In this document: positions 10,788-23,300 of the stretch, piece by piece | Numbering within the stretch: the stretch's first letter is position 1 | How the letters are laid out: each line of letters opens with the position of its first letter | Assembly (NCBI GenBank): GCA_030278955.1 | Contig: JAOANR010000003.1 | Span: forward strand, 59,823,628 to 59,887,627 | Direction of reading: 5' to 3' | DNA from: Hygrophila difformis | Lineage: Eukaryota; Streptophyta; Magnoliopsida; Lamiales; Acanthaceae | Length of the DNA stretch: 64,000 nt | Translations under genes and position numbers: made by a program | Notes under the pieces: model-generated | What the model was told of the DNA's origin: nothing | Database searches by the model: none | Seen by the model: only the letters and a program-made list of their open reading frames with translations

Positions 10788-13700
10788 ATAAAAGTGATAA
10801 TATATGTCTTATTGATAGTGCTTCAACGCACACGATACTAAAAGACATAAGGTATTTTTCCAATTTAAAAATGGGAGATACAAGCATAAACACAATGTAT
10901 GGTAGTGCAAATATTATACAAGGAATTGGCACAACCAACCTTATTTTCCCAGAGGGGACAAAATTAATTGTGAAAAATGCACTCCTATCTCCCAAGTCTC
11001 GAAGAAATTTATTAAGTTTTAAAGATATCCGAGAAAATGGATATCATCTTGAGACATCGACTTCAGAGAATGTCGAATATTTATTAATTACAAATACCAC
11101 TCATGGTAAGAAATATATATTGGAAAAATTACCAGCTCTGTCATCTGGATTGTATTTTTCAAAGATAAATACAATTGAAAATTATCACTTAGACCACAGG
11201 TCTAATATTTCCCAAATAAACGAGAGGTTTATTGATGGCAGAGGCCCACTAATATATATCATCCCAAAATAGGCCAGATGTCTATTGGAAGCCATAGGCT
11301 TAATGATGAATATATGATATGGCATGATCGCCTAGGCCATCCTGGCTCTACAATGATGAGGCGAATTATTAGAAATAGTCATGGTCATTCATTAAAGGGA
11401 CAAAAATTGCTGCAACATAATGATTATATATGTGTTGCTTGCTCCCAAGGAAAATTGATTTCCAAACATTCACCAACAAAAGTGGGAACTGAAAGCCCTA
11501 GTTTTCTTGAAAGAATTCAGGGCGATATATGTGGACCTATAGTTCCATCACGTGGACCATTTAAATATTTTATGGTGCTAATTGATGCATTAACATGATG
11601 GTCCAATGTATCATTATTATCATCTCGCAACCATGCGTTTGCAAAATTACTTGCTCAAATTATTAAATTACGAGCACAGTTCCCTGATTATACAAGAAAA
11701 ATATCCGATTGGATAATGCTGGTGAATATTCATCCCAGAGGTTTGATGAATACTGTATGTCAATTGGCATAACAGTTGAGTATCCTGTTGCTCATGTCCA
11801 TACACAGAATGGACTTGCTGAATCACTTATAAAGCGTTTACAATTAATTGCCAGACCATTATTAATGAGATCTGGATTGCCATTGACAGCTTGGGGGCAT
11901 GCAATATTACATGCAGCAAAATTGGTGCGGATAAGACCAACGCATTATCATGAATACTCCCTTATACAATTAACATTTGTGCATGAACCCAATATATCTC
12001 ATCTCAGAATATTTGACTGCGCAGTATATGTCCCGATTGCACCACCTCAGCGCACAAAGATGGGTCCCCAACGTAGATTGGGAATATATATCGGGTATGA
12101 ATCATCATCGATTATTCGATATCTCGAACCATTAACTGGTGATTTATTTACTGCGAAATTCAAAGATTGTCATTTTGACGAATCTCATTTCCCGACATTA
12201 GGGGGAGATAAAAATCAACCAAAAAAAGAAAAAGAAATCAACTGGAAAACACCGTTAGATTTCTTTGATCCTCGTACAAATGATTGTGAACTAGAAGTAC
12301 AAAGAATTGTACATTTGTAGAATATTGCAAACCAATTGCCGGACGCATTATGCGACTCTAAAAGAGTAACAAAATCTCTTATACCGGCAACAAATGTTCC
12401 AATCAAAATTAATGTCCCGGAGGGACCAATTACAAGTGCCAAAAATGAATCTACTGCACGCCTGAAGCGTGGTAGACCACGAGGTTCCAAAGATAAAAAT
12501 CCTCGAAAGAAAAGAGGATCACAAATCATTGAAAGTGAAAAAATTACAGAAAATATTCCAGAGGAAAAAGAAGCTCTTGAAGAGCAAACAGCTCCAGAGG
12601 AGCAGGAACTTGCAGCTCCAGAGGAACAGGAAATTGAAAATAATGAAATATCAATTAATTTTGTCACAAGCAGAAATATTCGGAATCGAGATGCAATTAT
12701 AATAGATAATGCATTCTCATACCATATAGCACTTGACATCATAAACGATGACGAGGATCATGAACCAAAATCGGTTGATGAATGTCGGAAAAGAAAAGAT
12801 TGGCCAAAATGGAAAGATGCAATCCAATCTGAATTGGATTACCTGGCTAGACGAAATGTGTTTGGACCGATTGTTAAAACACCAGAAAATATAAAGCCAG
12901 TCGGATACAGATGGGTTTTTGTAAGAAAAAGAAATGACAAAAATGAAATTGTCAGATACAAAGCGAGACTAGTCGCCCAAGGGTTCTCACAAAGACCCGG
13001 ATTTGATTATGATGAAACATATTCCCCTATAATGGATGGAATAACATTTAGATATCTTATCAGTTTAGCAGTCCATCAAAATCTTGAAATGAGATTAATG
13101 GATGTTATTACTGCGTATCTATATGGAAATTTAGATACAGATATCTATATGAAGGTCCCAGAGGGATGAAAAATGCCAGAGACATATGAATCAAATCCTA
13201 AACATACATATTCCATCAAATTACAAAAAATCCTTATATGGATTGAAACAATCCGGGCGAATGTGGTATAACTAACTCAGTGAGTCATTGGTACAAGAAG
13301 GTTATACAAATGACCCAATCTGTCCATGTATTTTCATTAAGAAAAATGGACAATGGTTTGTAATCATTGCAGTTAATGTTGATGATCTCAACTTGATTGG
13401 AACTCCAGAGGAGCTCCAAAAGGCTGTTGAATACTTGAAAAAGGAGTTTGAAATCAAAGATTTTGGTAAAACCAAATCATGTCTTGGTCTGCAAATTGAA
13501 TATTTAAATAATGGAACTTTTATCCACCAAACAGCTTATACTCAGAGAATATTAAAACGATTTTATATGGATAAAGCACATCCATTGAGTACTCCAATGG
13601 TCGTAAGGTCACTTGATATAAAAAAGGATATGTTTAGACCACAAGAGGAAGGTGAACAAATTCTTGGACCAGAGGTCCCAAATCTAAGTGCCATAGGTAC

Positions 13701-14362
13701 TTTAATGTATCTCGCAAACTGCACTAGACCAGATATATCATTTGCAGTAAATTTAGCGAGATTTAGTTCATCTCCTACAAGACGACATTGGAATGGAATT
13801 AAACACATATTCCGTTATCTCCAAGGAACTATTGATCTTGGGTTATTTTACCCAAATGATTCTCGACATGAAATAATCGGCTTTGCTGATGCTGGATATT
13901 TGTCAGATCCGCATAAAGCCAAATCTCAAACTGGCTATGTTTTTACATGAGGTGGTACTGCAATTTCATAGAGATCAATGAAGCAGACTTTGACTGTTAC
14001 TTCCTCAAATCATGCTGAAATTTTAGCAATCCATGAAGCAAGTTGAGAATGTGTATGGTTGCGATCTTTGATGCACCATATACTAAAAAATTGTGGCATA
14101 ACTAATGAAGGAAAAATACCCCCAACAATTTTATACGAGGATAATGCAGCCTGTATAGCACAATTGAAGGGAGTGTATATTAAAGGAGATAGAACGAAAC
14201 ATATTTCACCAAAATTTTTCTTCACTCATGATTTGCAGAAAAATGGTGAAATAGATGTGCAACAAATTCGTTCAGTTGATAATCTTGCAGATTTATTTAC
14301 CAAGGCACTACCAACACCAACATTCGAGAAGCTCGTGAAGAAAATTGGAATGCGGCGGCTTC
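10788..14362 (+). pseudogene. copia pol: protease, integrase, reverse transcriptase, RNase H (multiply broken)
   Basis: The protease has IDSASTHTI near 10810. The integrase zinc region HDRLGHPG lies near 11320 and the core DNAGEYSSQRF near 11712. The reverse transcriptase spans about 12830-13600, with VDDLNLIG near 13380. The residue before VDD is Asn instead of the usual Tyr. RNase H is visible at 13880-14330 (DNAACI, GDRTKHI). Lesions I can see: frameshifts near 11272 and 11700 and in an A-run near 13220; stops at 11596-11598, 12318-12320, 13167-13169, about 13271, 13948-13950, 13969-13971 and 14044-14046. Several stops stand where the family normally has CAG, CGA or TGG, as C-to-T or G-to-A changes would give. 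The element would depend on proteins supplied by relatives. Confidence 0.88.
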
Positions 14363-14507
14363 GAGATTTAAAAATGATGTTCAAATCAGGAGGAGAAGTT
14401 AACATACAAGAATCATGTACTATTTTTCCTGACTTGGATTTTTTTTTCCACATGATTTTTTCCAAGTAAGGTTTTAACGAGACATATTCTTTATATTGAA
14501 AAAATCC

Positions 14508-14517
14508 AAAGGGGGAG
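14508..14517 (+). promoter_or_regulatory. Polypurine tract of the copia element
   Basis: AAAGGGGGAG lies immediately before the TG that opens the 3' LTR, the place and composition expected for the plus-strand primer. Confidence 0.85.
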
Positions 14518-14750
14518 TGTTAAAGATACATAATTAAATTACATTATTGAGTCTGCATTATTGAGGACATCATTAATGCGGCTTGACTAGCAACAGTATA
14601 ACATCCCTCTATATATATGTGCTATGCTTTGATATGAAAATCAGACAGACAACTCACTTCCTCCACTTTATTTTATCTTCATTACTTGTTTTGCTATTGC
14701 CTTACTCTATGTTCCAATTCTGCACTAGATTAAATACATATATATATATA
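14518..14750 (+). repeat. 3' LTR, left part
   Basis: It matches 9106-9330 of the 5' LTR with few substitutions and a 14-bp tandem insertion (GTCTGCATTATTGA). The match stops inside the TA tract where the Helitron begins. Confidence 0.92.
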
Positions 14751-14790
14751 TACTAGTACTCGCCATCGTGCGCTACGCCGCGCAGGATTC
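14751..14790 (+). other. Helitron 5' terminal region
   Basis: TACTAGTACTCGCC is followed by a GC-rich stretch CATCGTGCGCTACGCCGCGC, in sharp contrast to the AT-rich surroundings. A related phrase (GTGCATCGCACAG) occurs in the 3' hairpin, so the two ends share a short motif. The exact first base is uncertain. Confidence 0.6.
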
Positions 14791-16300
14791 AATGGATGTA
14801 ATATTTTGATATTTCAAATATTCTAGATTTAAGATAATAGTTCTAATTGATTCGCATGTTCTTAGGTTGAAAGTAGATGGTTCACAAAGCCTGACATAAA
14901 AGTCAAAGTAAAGTAATCGATTGTAAAGTTAATGCAGTAATCGGGTAAGCATATTTAATTTTGACTCATTAATGCAGTACATTAAGTAGGACAATAATAT
15001 TCTCAGTTCTGTTAAAACGTGCAATGATTTAGGCAGCAAATCAAATGAGGCAAATTGCTAAAAGTGTAGCATGCCGTTGGATGTAAGTGGAAAAATCATG
15101 TAGCAAGCATCTACGGAGTGCGACCAGTAAAAATTTGGACGTCACTTCTTGTATTAAAGTGACATGTTAATTGCATAAATAGATAAATCAGCATAAACAA
15201 AAATCATCAGTACTTGAATCTGTGCCTGGCGCTGAAAATAAGATAATAGTAGGATAAGGAGAAATATAAATAGATTAAAGGAAAAAGCTGAAATACATGT
15301 CATTTGCGCCAATTTTTAGACTATCTTTCATGATCTATTATACAACTGTCTAATTCTAAAATACATGTTATAGCTAACTGTTTTCAACAAAATCCATGGT
15401 ACAGTTTGAGTAGATGGAAAATGCAATTCCAGAACAAGGCTGAAACAAAATGAAATACAAACTGAATAATAATAAAGTGCCAGACAAGCTATCAAATTAC
15501 GAAAAGATGGGACTGAAATTTGTGAAAACCTTGGGAGCCCACAGTGTTAGCTGCTACACGGATTCTACAGTTGCCTTGAAAGGGGAAATTCAAACACGCA
15601 AGAGGAAAATGGGATGGTTTATTGATGTTCTTCAAGAATGGAGATTTATGAACATCTTGCTCATTCATACAGTAATAAGATGCCTCCTTATTTATTGGCC
15701 AGTACAATAAATCCCTAGGTTTCGATGTTTAAATTAGTGCTTTCTTTATAAGAACTAAGAATTAGTTCTTAATCTAATCCTTAAGAATTGGTTCTTAAGT
15801 TGCACAACATAGCATTAAAAGTAGCTTTCAGTAGTCGGTAACACGGGAAACTCAACCTTGGCCCGACTGGCCAGATATTATAAAATCAAATCGGAAGTTG
15901 ATTTTTTATAATGATCCCATACAACTTTTGGAACTACACCTGGCTTTGTGAAAGGAATTAGACTGACGAAAGCAACTATTGTTTAATTGGGCAAAATATT
16001 GCATCCCATTTATGCCAATTTAACAATATATATCCTGAAAAATAGAAAACTAAACATCCCATACATGATCATAAGGCATTCATGACAGAAATTACTTAAT
16101 ATACGTAATCAGCTCATACCAACACAATTGGAACAAGAAGAGATGGCAGCCGATCAGCATATAGAGTAGGGTAGCGCGACACATAAAAGTAATCTGAAAG
16201 AAAGAAAGTTCATTACCTCAATATGATGTAGAGATCATAATCTAGAATTAGATTTTGTCAATAATGAAATATGCAGCCCAGTACAATTAGATCAAAGCAA
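14791..16300. other. Helitron left part without a recognisable gene
   Basis: I recognise nothing here. An 86-codon plus frame at 15450-15710 (MKYKLNNNKVPDKLSNYEKM at its start) and its minus-strand counterpart match no family I know. The base composition is ordinary for the intron-like DNA of this Helitron. Confidence 0.4.
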
Positions 16301-16310
16301 ACTGCAAAGC

Positions 16311-16648
16311 TCATGGGAGATGTCGATCAACCTGGTGGAGTAACTGGAAAACCAAAGAAGATAAGAATAGCTTTTCAAAAAAGGATACAAATAAAGGATG
16401 AAAAGAGTGATATGCATGAATATACCCTACGCTAAGGTTTGTATGCTTGTATTTCCATATTCTTGCTGATCCATCGGTTGATTTTAATGACAAAAGTGTG
16501 GAGTCTAAGCTGGAAGATAGTAAATAAAGATCTAAGTCATTAAATTCTTCTCAGAAGATCCCGCAAAGACACTGGAAAAAAAAATTGTAAAGCACAAGTA
16601 ATCCCAATGATAAGCGAAATTGTTCCAGCATATTTTAAAAAGTAAAGA

Positions 16649-16680
<32 letters not shown>

Positions 16681-18976
16681 ATCTATTCAAAGCTCATTCT
16701 ACCTAAAACTCATGTCTTCAAATGACTCATGAGCTCTTGGTTCCCCTAAAATGATGCGGATGCTTGGCCACTAAAATATTCTTACACACCCTTCCTTCAC
16801 ATTAAGGAGGAAATGAGGGAATTAATATTTCTAATGCAGACACTTGCAGACAATGAAAAAATAGAAAAGATGATAGGAAGCTTGCAAATCTGCCACAAGG
16901 AAATCTGGTTCCATCAACGCTAAAAGCTGAACATTTTTGCTGGCCAACTCCCTAAGGACCCAAGCACCAGAGTGTACAACTTAGACCAGTGCGAACACAC
17001 CCAAAAGCATAAATAACTTATAGACGAACAAAAGGAGGGGTTACAAAGGAAGGGCACTTTGGAAGTAAAAAAAAATCAGAAAACAGGAGGAAAATAAGCA
17101 GGGTTCCCAGAAGCAGTCAAAATATGAATCCTAAACAAGTTTATGGAGAAAAGAGTAATCACCCATTAACTGAATCGAATGAGTACAATCGAATTCCAAG
17201 TAATGTGGAAAGATTAAAGGACAGGTGAAAAAAAAAAAGAAAAAAAAACTATTTCAAGGGACTGCAGTATGGATTGCATAGTACTAATAGAGAATACATA
17301 TCACCGAATAATGAATGTCATTGTGCAAACTAAAAGTAACAATACAAGGTGAATCAAAACGCAGACCCTAACCACAATGAAGAGCAAAATGTTGTGCGGC
17401 AAATCGTTGTACCCAACTGCAGGTTGATGATAAAAAGCATCTTGCCATCCAACAATGGAAAATGGAGATCTATAAGGAAAGAAATATTGAAGGAATACAG
17501 AAAATATAAGCAATTGACAAAGCATCCAAATATACATCGAGAGTACCAGATTAATTTAAAATAGCAATGCAACCAGTTTGCTGTGCAAGATACTCCTTCC
17601 GATTATCTTCCAAATCTAAAATGATGAGGTGCTTTTCCTGCTACAAGAAAATAAAGGAAAAAATAAGTAGAAACCAGAATTTGAGTGAATCATTTAACAC
17701 ATAAGTACAAATGGAAAAAACTTATAACAAATATAATTGAAGAAACTTCTTATTAAAATAAACACATATTTCTAAACTGGACAGACCAATATTCATGTAA
17801 AGCTTTAATTCTTCGAGACAAGGAAAGACACATACAGCTATTCGTACACAATTATGCTTTATAAGCCTAAAAGGGTCAAATAATAACACAAGTAACAGAC
17901 CTCCACATTTAAAAATTGTTCGATAGGCAATGTTAAGGGGCGGGATTGTTTATTTAAAACATAAGTATTATAAAGTTTTGAGTGAAGAGAAATCCTGAGC
18001 CATGGACAGTAAATGATTCATCCAAGTTTGTAAACAGCTAAATAGTTGGAGTATCACAAACAGACAAGATCCATTCCAAACAAAATTTTATAGAAGAAAA
18101 ATGCACATTGTAGAAGATAAATTAACATATCAAAAGATTATTCTTTGGCCGGCAACAGATATTAACATGTGCTTTTCTTCAATGCAAATGGTCAGTCTTG
18201 TGTTCTGCACTCAATCCCCTAAAACATAAGCTTGCCATTTGTCAAATGGTCCGTATTGTGCTTTGCAGCAGATTGAATCTGGAATCCCTTTTCCCCACAG
18301 CTAATCCAGAATCGTACAGGAAGTCCAATGCTTCCCGAAAAGCAAAATAAATACACTCTAATAATCATAAATATTGGAATAAAGAACCAGGGACACATTC
18401 AGCCACAACAAAGCAGAAGGAATCTAAAAGTAAATATTCTGAAAACTTGAGCTTTATGCATTATGGATCTCCAAAAAGAAGGGTCAACCTCAATCGAAGC
18501 ACATGAAAGCATTAATCGATGTTTTAAACCTAAATCTGGTGGAACAATAAAAATATATCACAGAAATGGGAGCATACCCGAAGCTAAACTGAAGGGGAGA
18601 TTGTGTGATTAAAGAGTTAAGCGAAACCGAGGTCGGAGAAGCAAGCAGGGACTTACCCGTGGAGGCGATTACGGCATCGAGTGAGGCAGCGGCGGCAGGG
18701 GTAGCCAAATAGAGGAATAAGGGTGGGGAAGGAGCGGCGAGCGGAGCAGGGGGGATAAGCCCGGCGGTGCGGGCAGGTCTGCGACAGGGATTCCACAAGA
18801 GGTAGATAGGGGAAGGAGATGCCGGCGGGCGTTGGGGGAACGGTCGCTGAACGGTGTTGGATAATCGAGGGCGGAATGAACGTGAAGGGCAGCGGAGAAC
18901 AGTTGTTCTCGTTGGAAAGAGAACAGAGTAAGGTGGCGCGCCAGGGTTCTAGGGTTCGCACACAAAAGCGAAGCAT
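16311..18976 (-). pseudogene. Captured host gene region on the minus strand (unidentified, WD40-like piece)
   Basis: Read on the minus strand, 18976-18657 is a GC-rich stretch that ends at a good donor (ACGG|GTAAGT), which looks like the first exon or leader of a plant gene. Further along, 17642-17560 reads as an exon after TAGCAG with EKHLIILDLEDNRKEYLAQQ. Near 16478-16455 stands STDGSARIWKY, resembling a WD40 repeat of the DGSARIW type. I cannot join these into a continuous frame. I infer a captured gene or several fragments, in the opposite direction to the Rep-helicase gene. The identity of the donor gene is open. Confidence 0.4.
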
Positions 18977-19286
18977 ATTTTGAGCCTGGAAGAATCGGTT
19001 GGTTGAGGAACCTTCAATTTGGGAATGGAATTAGCGTTATTCGGGATGAGAGAGACGAAGGCTGGAGAGAAAGGGGGTGTTTGGTGAGGCAGGAGACAAA
19101 GCTAAAGATGAAAATTGTACTCCGTAGTAGTATTGGTTTTACTTTCATACGAAGGAATCAGACAGAAACACTAACGGACAAAAGAGGTAACCTTCCCAAC
19201 ACTGTAAATAGGTATCTTGAATGAGGGTGTTTTGGTAAAATTATGTTACCATGAACAGTAGATTCGTGTATATATCTATTTACTAC

Positions 19287-19294
19287 TATATAAA
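19287..19294 (+). promoter_or_regulatory. Probable TATA box of the Helitron Rep-helicase gene
   Basis: TATATAAA is followed about 80-210 bp later by a CT-rich leader holding three diverged copies of a CTCGCCATxTGTC phrase (about 19398-19500). It lies between the minus-strand captured gene start (18976) and the first Rep-helicase exon (20306), so this gap may work in both directions. Confidence 0.5.
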
Positions 19295-20305
19295 CGGGAG
19301 AAGAAGTTTTTCTCCAAATCTGAATTTGAGTCCTGTCCGTTGGATCAGTCTCCAATTTGAAATCCTGGCCGTTCATTTCCCACTTTCTTTCTCCTTCGCC
19401 TCGCCAGCTGTCTCTGATTCGCGCTTCTCTTCTTCTTGCTCTCGCCATCTGTCCCTTATTCCCACTTCCTTTCGTTGTTCCCTCGCCATTTGTCTCTTGT
19501 TGGGTTCCAGTTTGTTTTTTGTGTGTTGTTCGCGTTGAAGGAGACTTCCTCCGTGGCTTTCAACGGCAGTCGTAGGGTATGTTTGAAATTTCCGGTTTGT
19601 TTTTCCAAGGGCTTGTAATTTTTGTTTCGGTTTTGTGGAAATAGCATGTCATTTGCAATCACGAACTTGGTTGTGGCTTTTCATTGAGATTTATTGCAGT
19701 TGCATGTCATTTCTTGTGGTGCACATTCTTGGGTTCTCGGGTATTGGTCCGCTTTATCTTCGGTTTTTGTAATTTCCTTCGGAATTCCGTCCGTTCTGCA
19801 GCTGTTGTTGCTTTGGGTTTCGGCTATCTGTGTATTCCGCTCGTTCTTGCTATTTTTTTTGGGTTGGTACAGCTTCTGTCCTTGTTTGTTTCCGGCTGCT
19901 TTTATATTGATTATGATTTTTGGGATTGATGATGCCTGTTACCTTTATGAGCGTTTGCAGTGCAGAGTCGTACCTAATTTTTATGTGAGGAGAAAGGTTT
20001 GGTGATGTATAACTTCAAAGATAGTTATGTTGGTGAATAACAGGCTTTTATATGTGTATTTGTGTGCGGTTCGCTCGGTTTGTTAAGTACTCATTGTTTT
20101 CCATTGAATTTGTATATATTGGTTTTTGTTGTAAGTAGGTAGTATCTGCCATTTATGGTTTCATGAATTATTTATTTACATCATACAGCTGATACAAGTG
20201 TTGGTATGGATAGTGTGGAGTGTTTGTTTGATTAGCTATATTATGGAATTAATTGTCTCTTTTGTTGTGCACAGCTGGGGTTTGTTGTGTTTACCTGTGT
20301 TTGTG

Positions 20306-23300
20306 ATGGATTCTTCATCAGCTGTCCCCTTTGAGGATGTGTTGGTTGATTGCTTTCTTGAATCTGCACCATCCATCGTTGCTTCTGCTTCGTGTGATTC
20401 TTCCGCTGGTCTCACTTCAGGTTGTCTTCTTGTTGGGTTTTTTTTTTTTTTTTGTTTTTCGATCTTTTGTTTCCAATATCCCTTTTTCAGTGCTGCCTGC
20501 TTACTTTTTAACAAAGGTGTTGTTTCGCCAATTGACCTGACAACAACTGTCCCTGTTATTGTCACGGAACTTCGTTCTCCTGCTTCGATAGGTTTGTTGA
20601 GTTATTTTCTCTTCTAAGCTGGTTTTGTTGGTTGTTTCGTTATTACCTATGGTTTCTACGACTTTCTTTTATTTATGTTGTCATCCCACATTTGCAGACA
20701 GACCTGCACGCCGCAAAAGGAGCGGTTAGTCTTGTGCTGTTGTATTTGTTTTGATTTTCCTGTTTTCGCGTTGCCTATGTTTTCAACTGATGGAGTCTTC
20801 TTTATTGTAGTGCGGATGGGCTCTCCTGCTCAGGGCTTCAATTCACGGCGGAAACTTCCTCGGTGTAAAACTTTCATTCTTTTTTTCCCTTCCCTTTGGC
20901 TGTCTTCTGACTTGTGTCTTCACTTTTAGAGCGGGTTTTCGTGTTCATTTAGGTCTAAATGTTTCTTGATCTTTTTTTGCTGTTGTTTTTACTTTCGTTA
21001 ATTTCGGTTTGTTTCCTTCTGATACCATGATTGTATATATGTGGCTTTCTATTTCTTGCTTTTCTGTAATTTGTATTTTCTGTGTAGGTGTATCAAACCC
21101 TCCGTCTGGTTCTCTGCCTTTGGAGCCATTTGTTTTGGAAAAGGTTCCAAACTGCCAGCATTGTGGTGCATTCAGATTCCCTCGAGAACCTTCCCACTTC
21201 TGTTGTATGGATGGGGATGTCAGTATTTGCTTTAATCCAGTTCCTGCTCCGCTCAAGAAACTTTTGTTGTCGCCTTGTGCAGAGGCTGTTGGTTTTAGGG
21301 ACTATATTCGTGCTATTAATAATCATTTTGCGTTCACTTCTTTGGGCGTTAGGTATGACAAGGACTTAGCTAAGAATAATCAGGGTATTTACACTTTTAG
21401 GGTGCAGGGTCAGGTGTTCCATTTCATTGACCCTGTTTCCGCATCAACGAATTTGCAATTATATTTTTATGATACTGATCACCAGTGTGTTGAACGTTCG
21501 AAGTCTTTCCCGCACATTCATCCACGTGTTATAAAAGAAATTGTCCAAATCCTTTCCGAAAATCCATACTCTAAATTTTTCCGTTCGTTGAATGATGTTT
21601 CCAATTTGCCAGAGTATAATATTATTCTTCGTTGTAATCCTGCTATTGACCAGAAGACTTTGAACAAACCCTCGGTTTCCCAGGTTGCTGCGTTGTGGCT
21701 TGAAGATGAGGGTGATGCAGCCACCACGGAGCGCCATATTAAGGTACATGCCCATGGTGGCCGGAGCTATCCAATTTCATATTACTATGGCTGTTATGAT
21801 CCTTTGCAGTACCCGTTGTTGTTTCCATTTGGTGAAAGTGGATGGCATCAGGGTATAAAAAAGAATAAGTATGCAGCAGCTGGAGCACAACACTCAGTTA
21901 TCCCTTCTGGTCCATTACGCCCTTCCAGTGGTGCTTCGGGTGTCCATGATCTTCTTGCGCATGAGGCGCATTGTGAGTTCTTTGTCTTCTGACTATATGC
22001 TGTGTCCCCAGTTTTTGAGTTGTTTGTGTGTTTGATGTTTTTGGCTTCTTTTCACAGTGGCTGCAGCGGCTCCAGCTGATTGTTCTTTTGTTTCTATAAG
22101 GGAGTATTATGCATACATGTTCCAGATTAGGCGGCATGATTCTCCCTATGTTCTACATTTTGGCCGGCTTACCCAACAATTTTTTGTTGACCAGTACATA
22201 AAAATAGAAACCCAGCGTTTGGATTTTTACAGATCAAGGCAGGCAGACATTCGTAATGAGTTCCTTCAGGGTATCCAAGACTGTTATGCAAGTGGTGAGA
22301 AGGAGGCTGCACACTGTGGTCAGCGGACGTACTTGCCTCCATCGTTCATTGGTGGCCCGCGTGATATGCGGCGGAGGTATGTAGATGCAATGGCTCTTGT
22401 TCAACGCTTTGGTAAACCAGATATTTTTTTAACAATGACATGCAATCCAAATTGGCCTGAAATCAAAGAGTTGTTAATGCCTAATGAACAAATGCAAAAC
22501 CGTCCTGATTTAACTGCTCGTGTCTTCCATTCAAAGTTCCTGGAATTGAAACATGATTTAGTCCAATCGAAATTATTTGGCGAAGTGATTGCATATACGT
22601 ATGTCATTGAATTCCAAAAAAGAGGTCTGCCGCATGCACATATTCTGTTGATACTTGCTCCAGATTCAAAATTCTTTACAACTGATGAGTATGATACCTT
22701 TGTCTCTGCTGAAATTCCCGATAAAAATGATAATCCATATTTGCATGGTTTGGTGAAAACTCATATGATGCATGGTCCATGTGGAGAATTAAATCCGACA
22801 AACGTTTGTATGCAGGGTGGTAGTGGTTGTTCTTACAGGTTCCCAAAAAAATTTTGCAGGGAAACGAGAAAAGGCAATGATGCGTACCTTGTTTATAGAC
22901 GTCGGAATTTTGGGGTGACGGTTCGTGTGAGAGGGCAATACTTGGACAACAGATGGGTTGTGCCTTATAATCCCTTTTTGTTAGCTAAATATAATTGTCA
23001 TATTAATGTGGAAATTTGTGCAAAAGTGCATTCAATTAAATACATTTATAAATATGTTTGTAAAGGACATGATAAAATACAATTTAATGTTGGTGCAGAT
23101 AAAGACTATCAGGGTGCAGATGAGATCAAGCAATACCAGTCTGCTAGATGGGTTTCACCTCCTGAGGCGGCTTGGAGGATTTTTAGATTCACACTTTCTG
23201 AGATGAGGCCTCCTGTTATTCATCTCCAGTTACATTTAGAAAATTTTCAGTGTGTTCATTTTAATGCACGCGAAAAGTTGGCAAATGTTTTGCGGAATCC

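Larger units (their letters stand above)
9106..14750 (+). mobile_element. Ty1/copia LTR retrotransposon, defective; 3' LTR interrupted by a Helitron
   Basis: The element has the order LTR, primer-binding region, gag, protease, integrase, reverse transcriptase, RNase H, polypurine tract, LTR, which is the copia order. The 3' LTR begins at 14518, breaks off in its TA tract near 14750 and resumes at 47375-47531 after the Helitron. The two LTRs differ by only about half a dozen substitutions by eye, plus a 14-bp tandem insertion in the 3' copy and length changes in TA repeats. The coding part holds at least four frameshifts and six stops, so this copy cannot make its own proteins. The five bases outside the LTRs (TTTGG on the left, TTTAC on the right) are not a clean target duplication. 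Confidence 0.93.

Noticed and set aside
12215..12742. A 175-codon minus frame within the copia element
   Set aside because: Antisense to the recognised pol region; Ser/Phe-rich only because of base composition.
18490..18976. Three overlapping Pro/Leu-rich minus frames
   Set aside because: They come from a GC-rich leader-like stretch; none has a known domain, so I report the region as a captured gene start and not as a protein.
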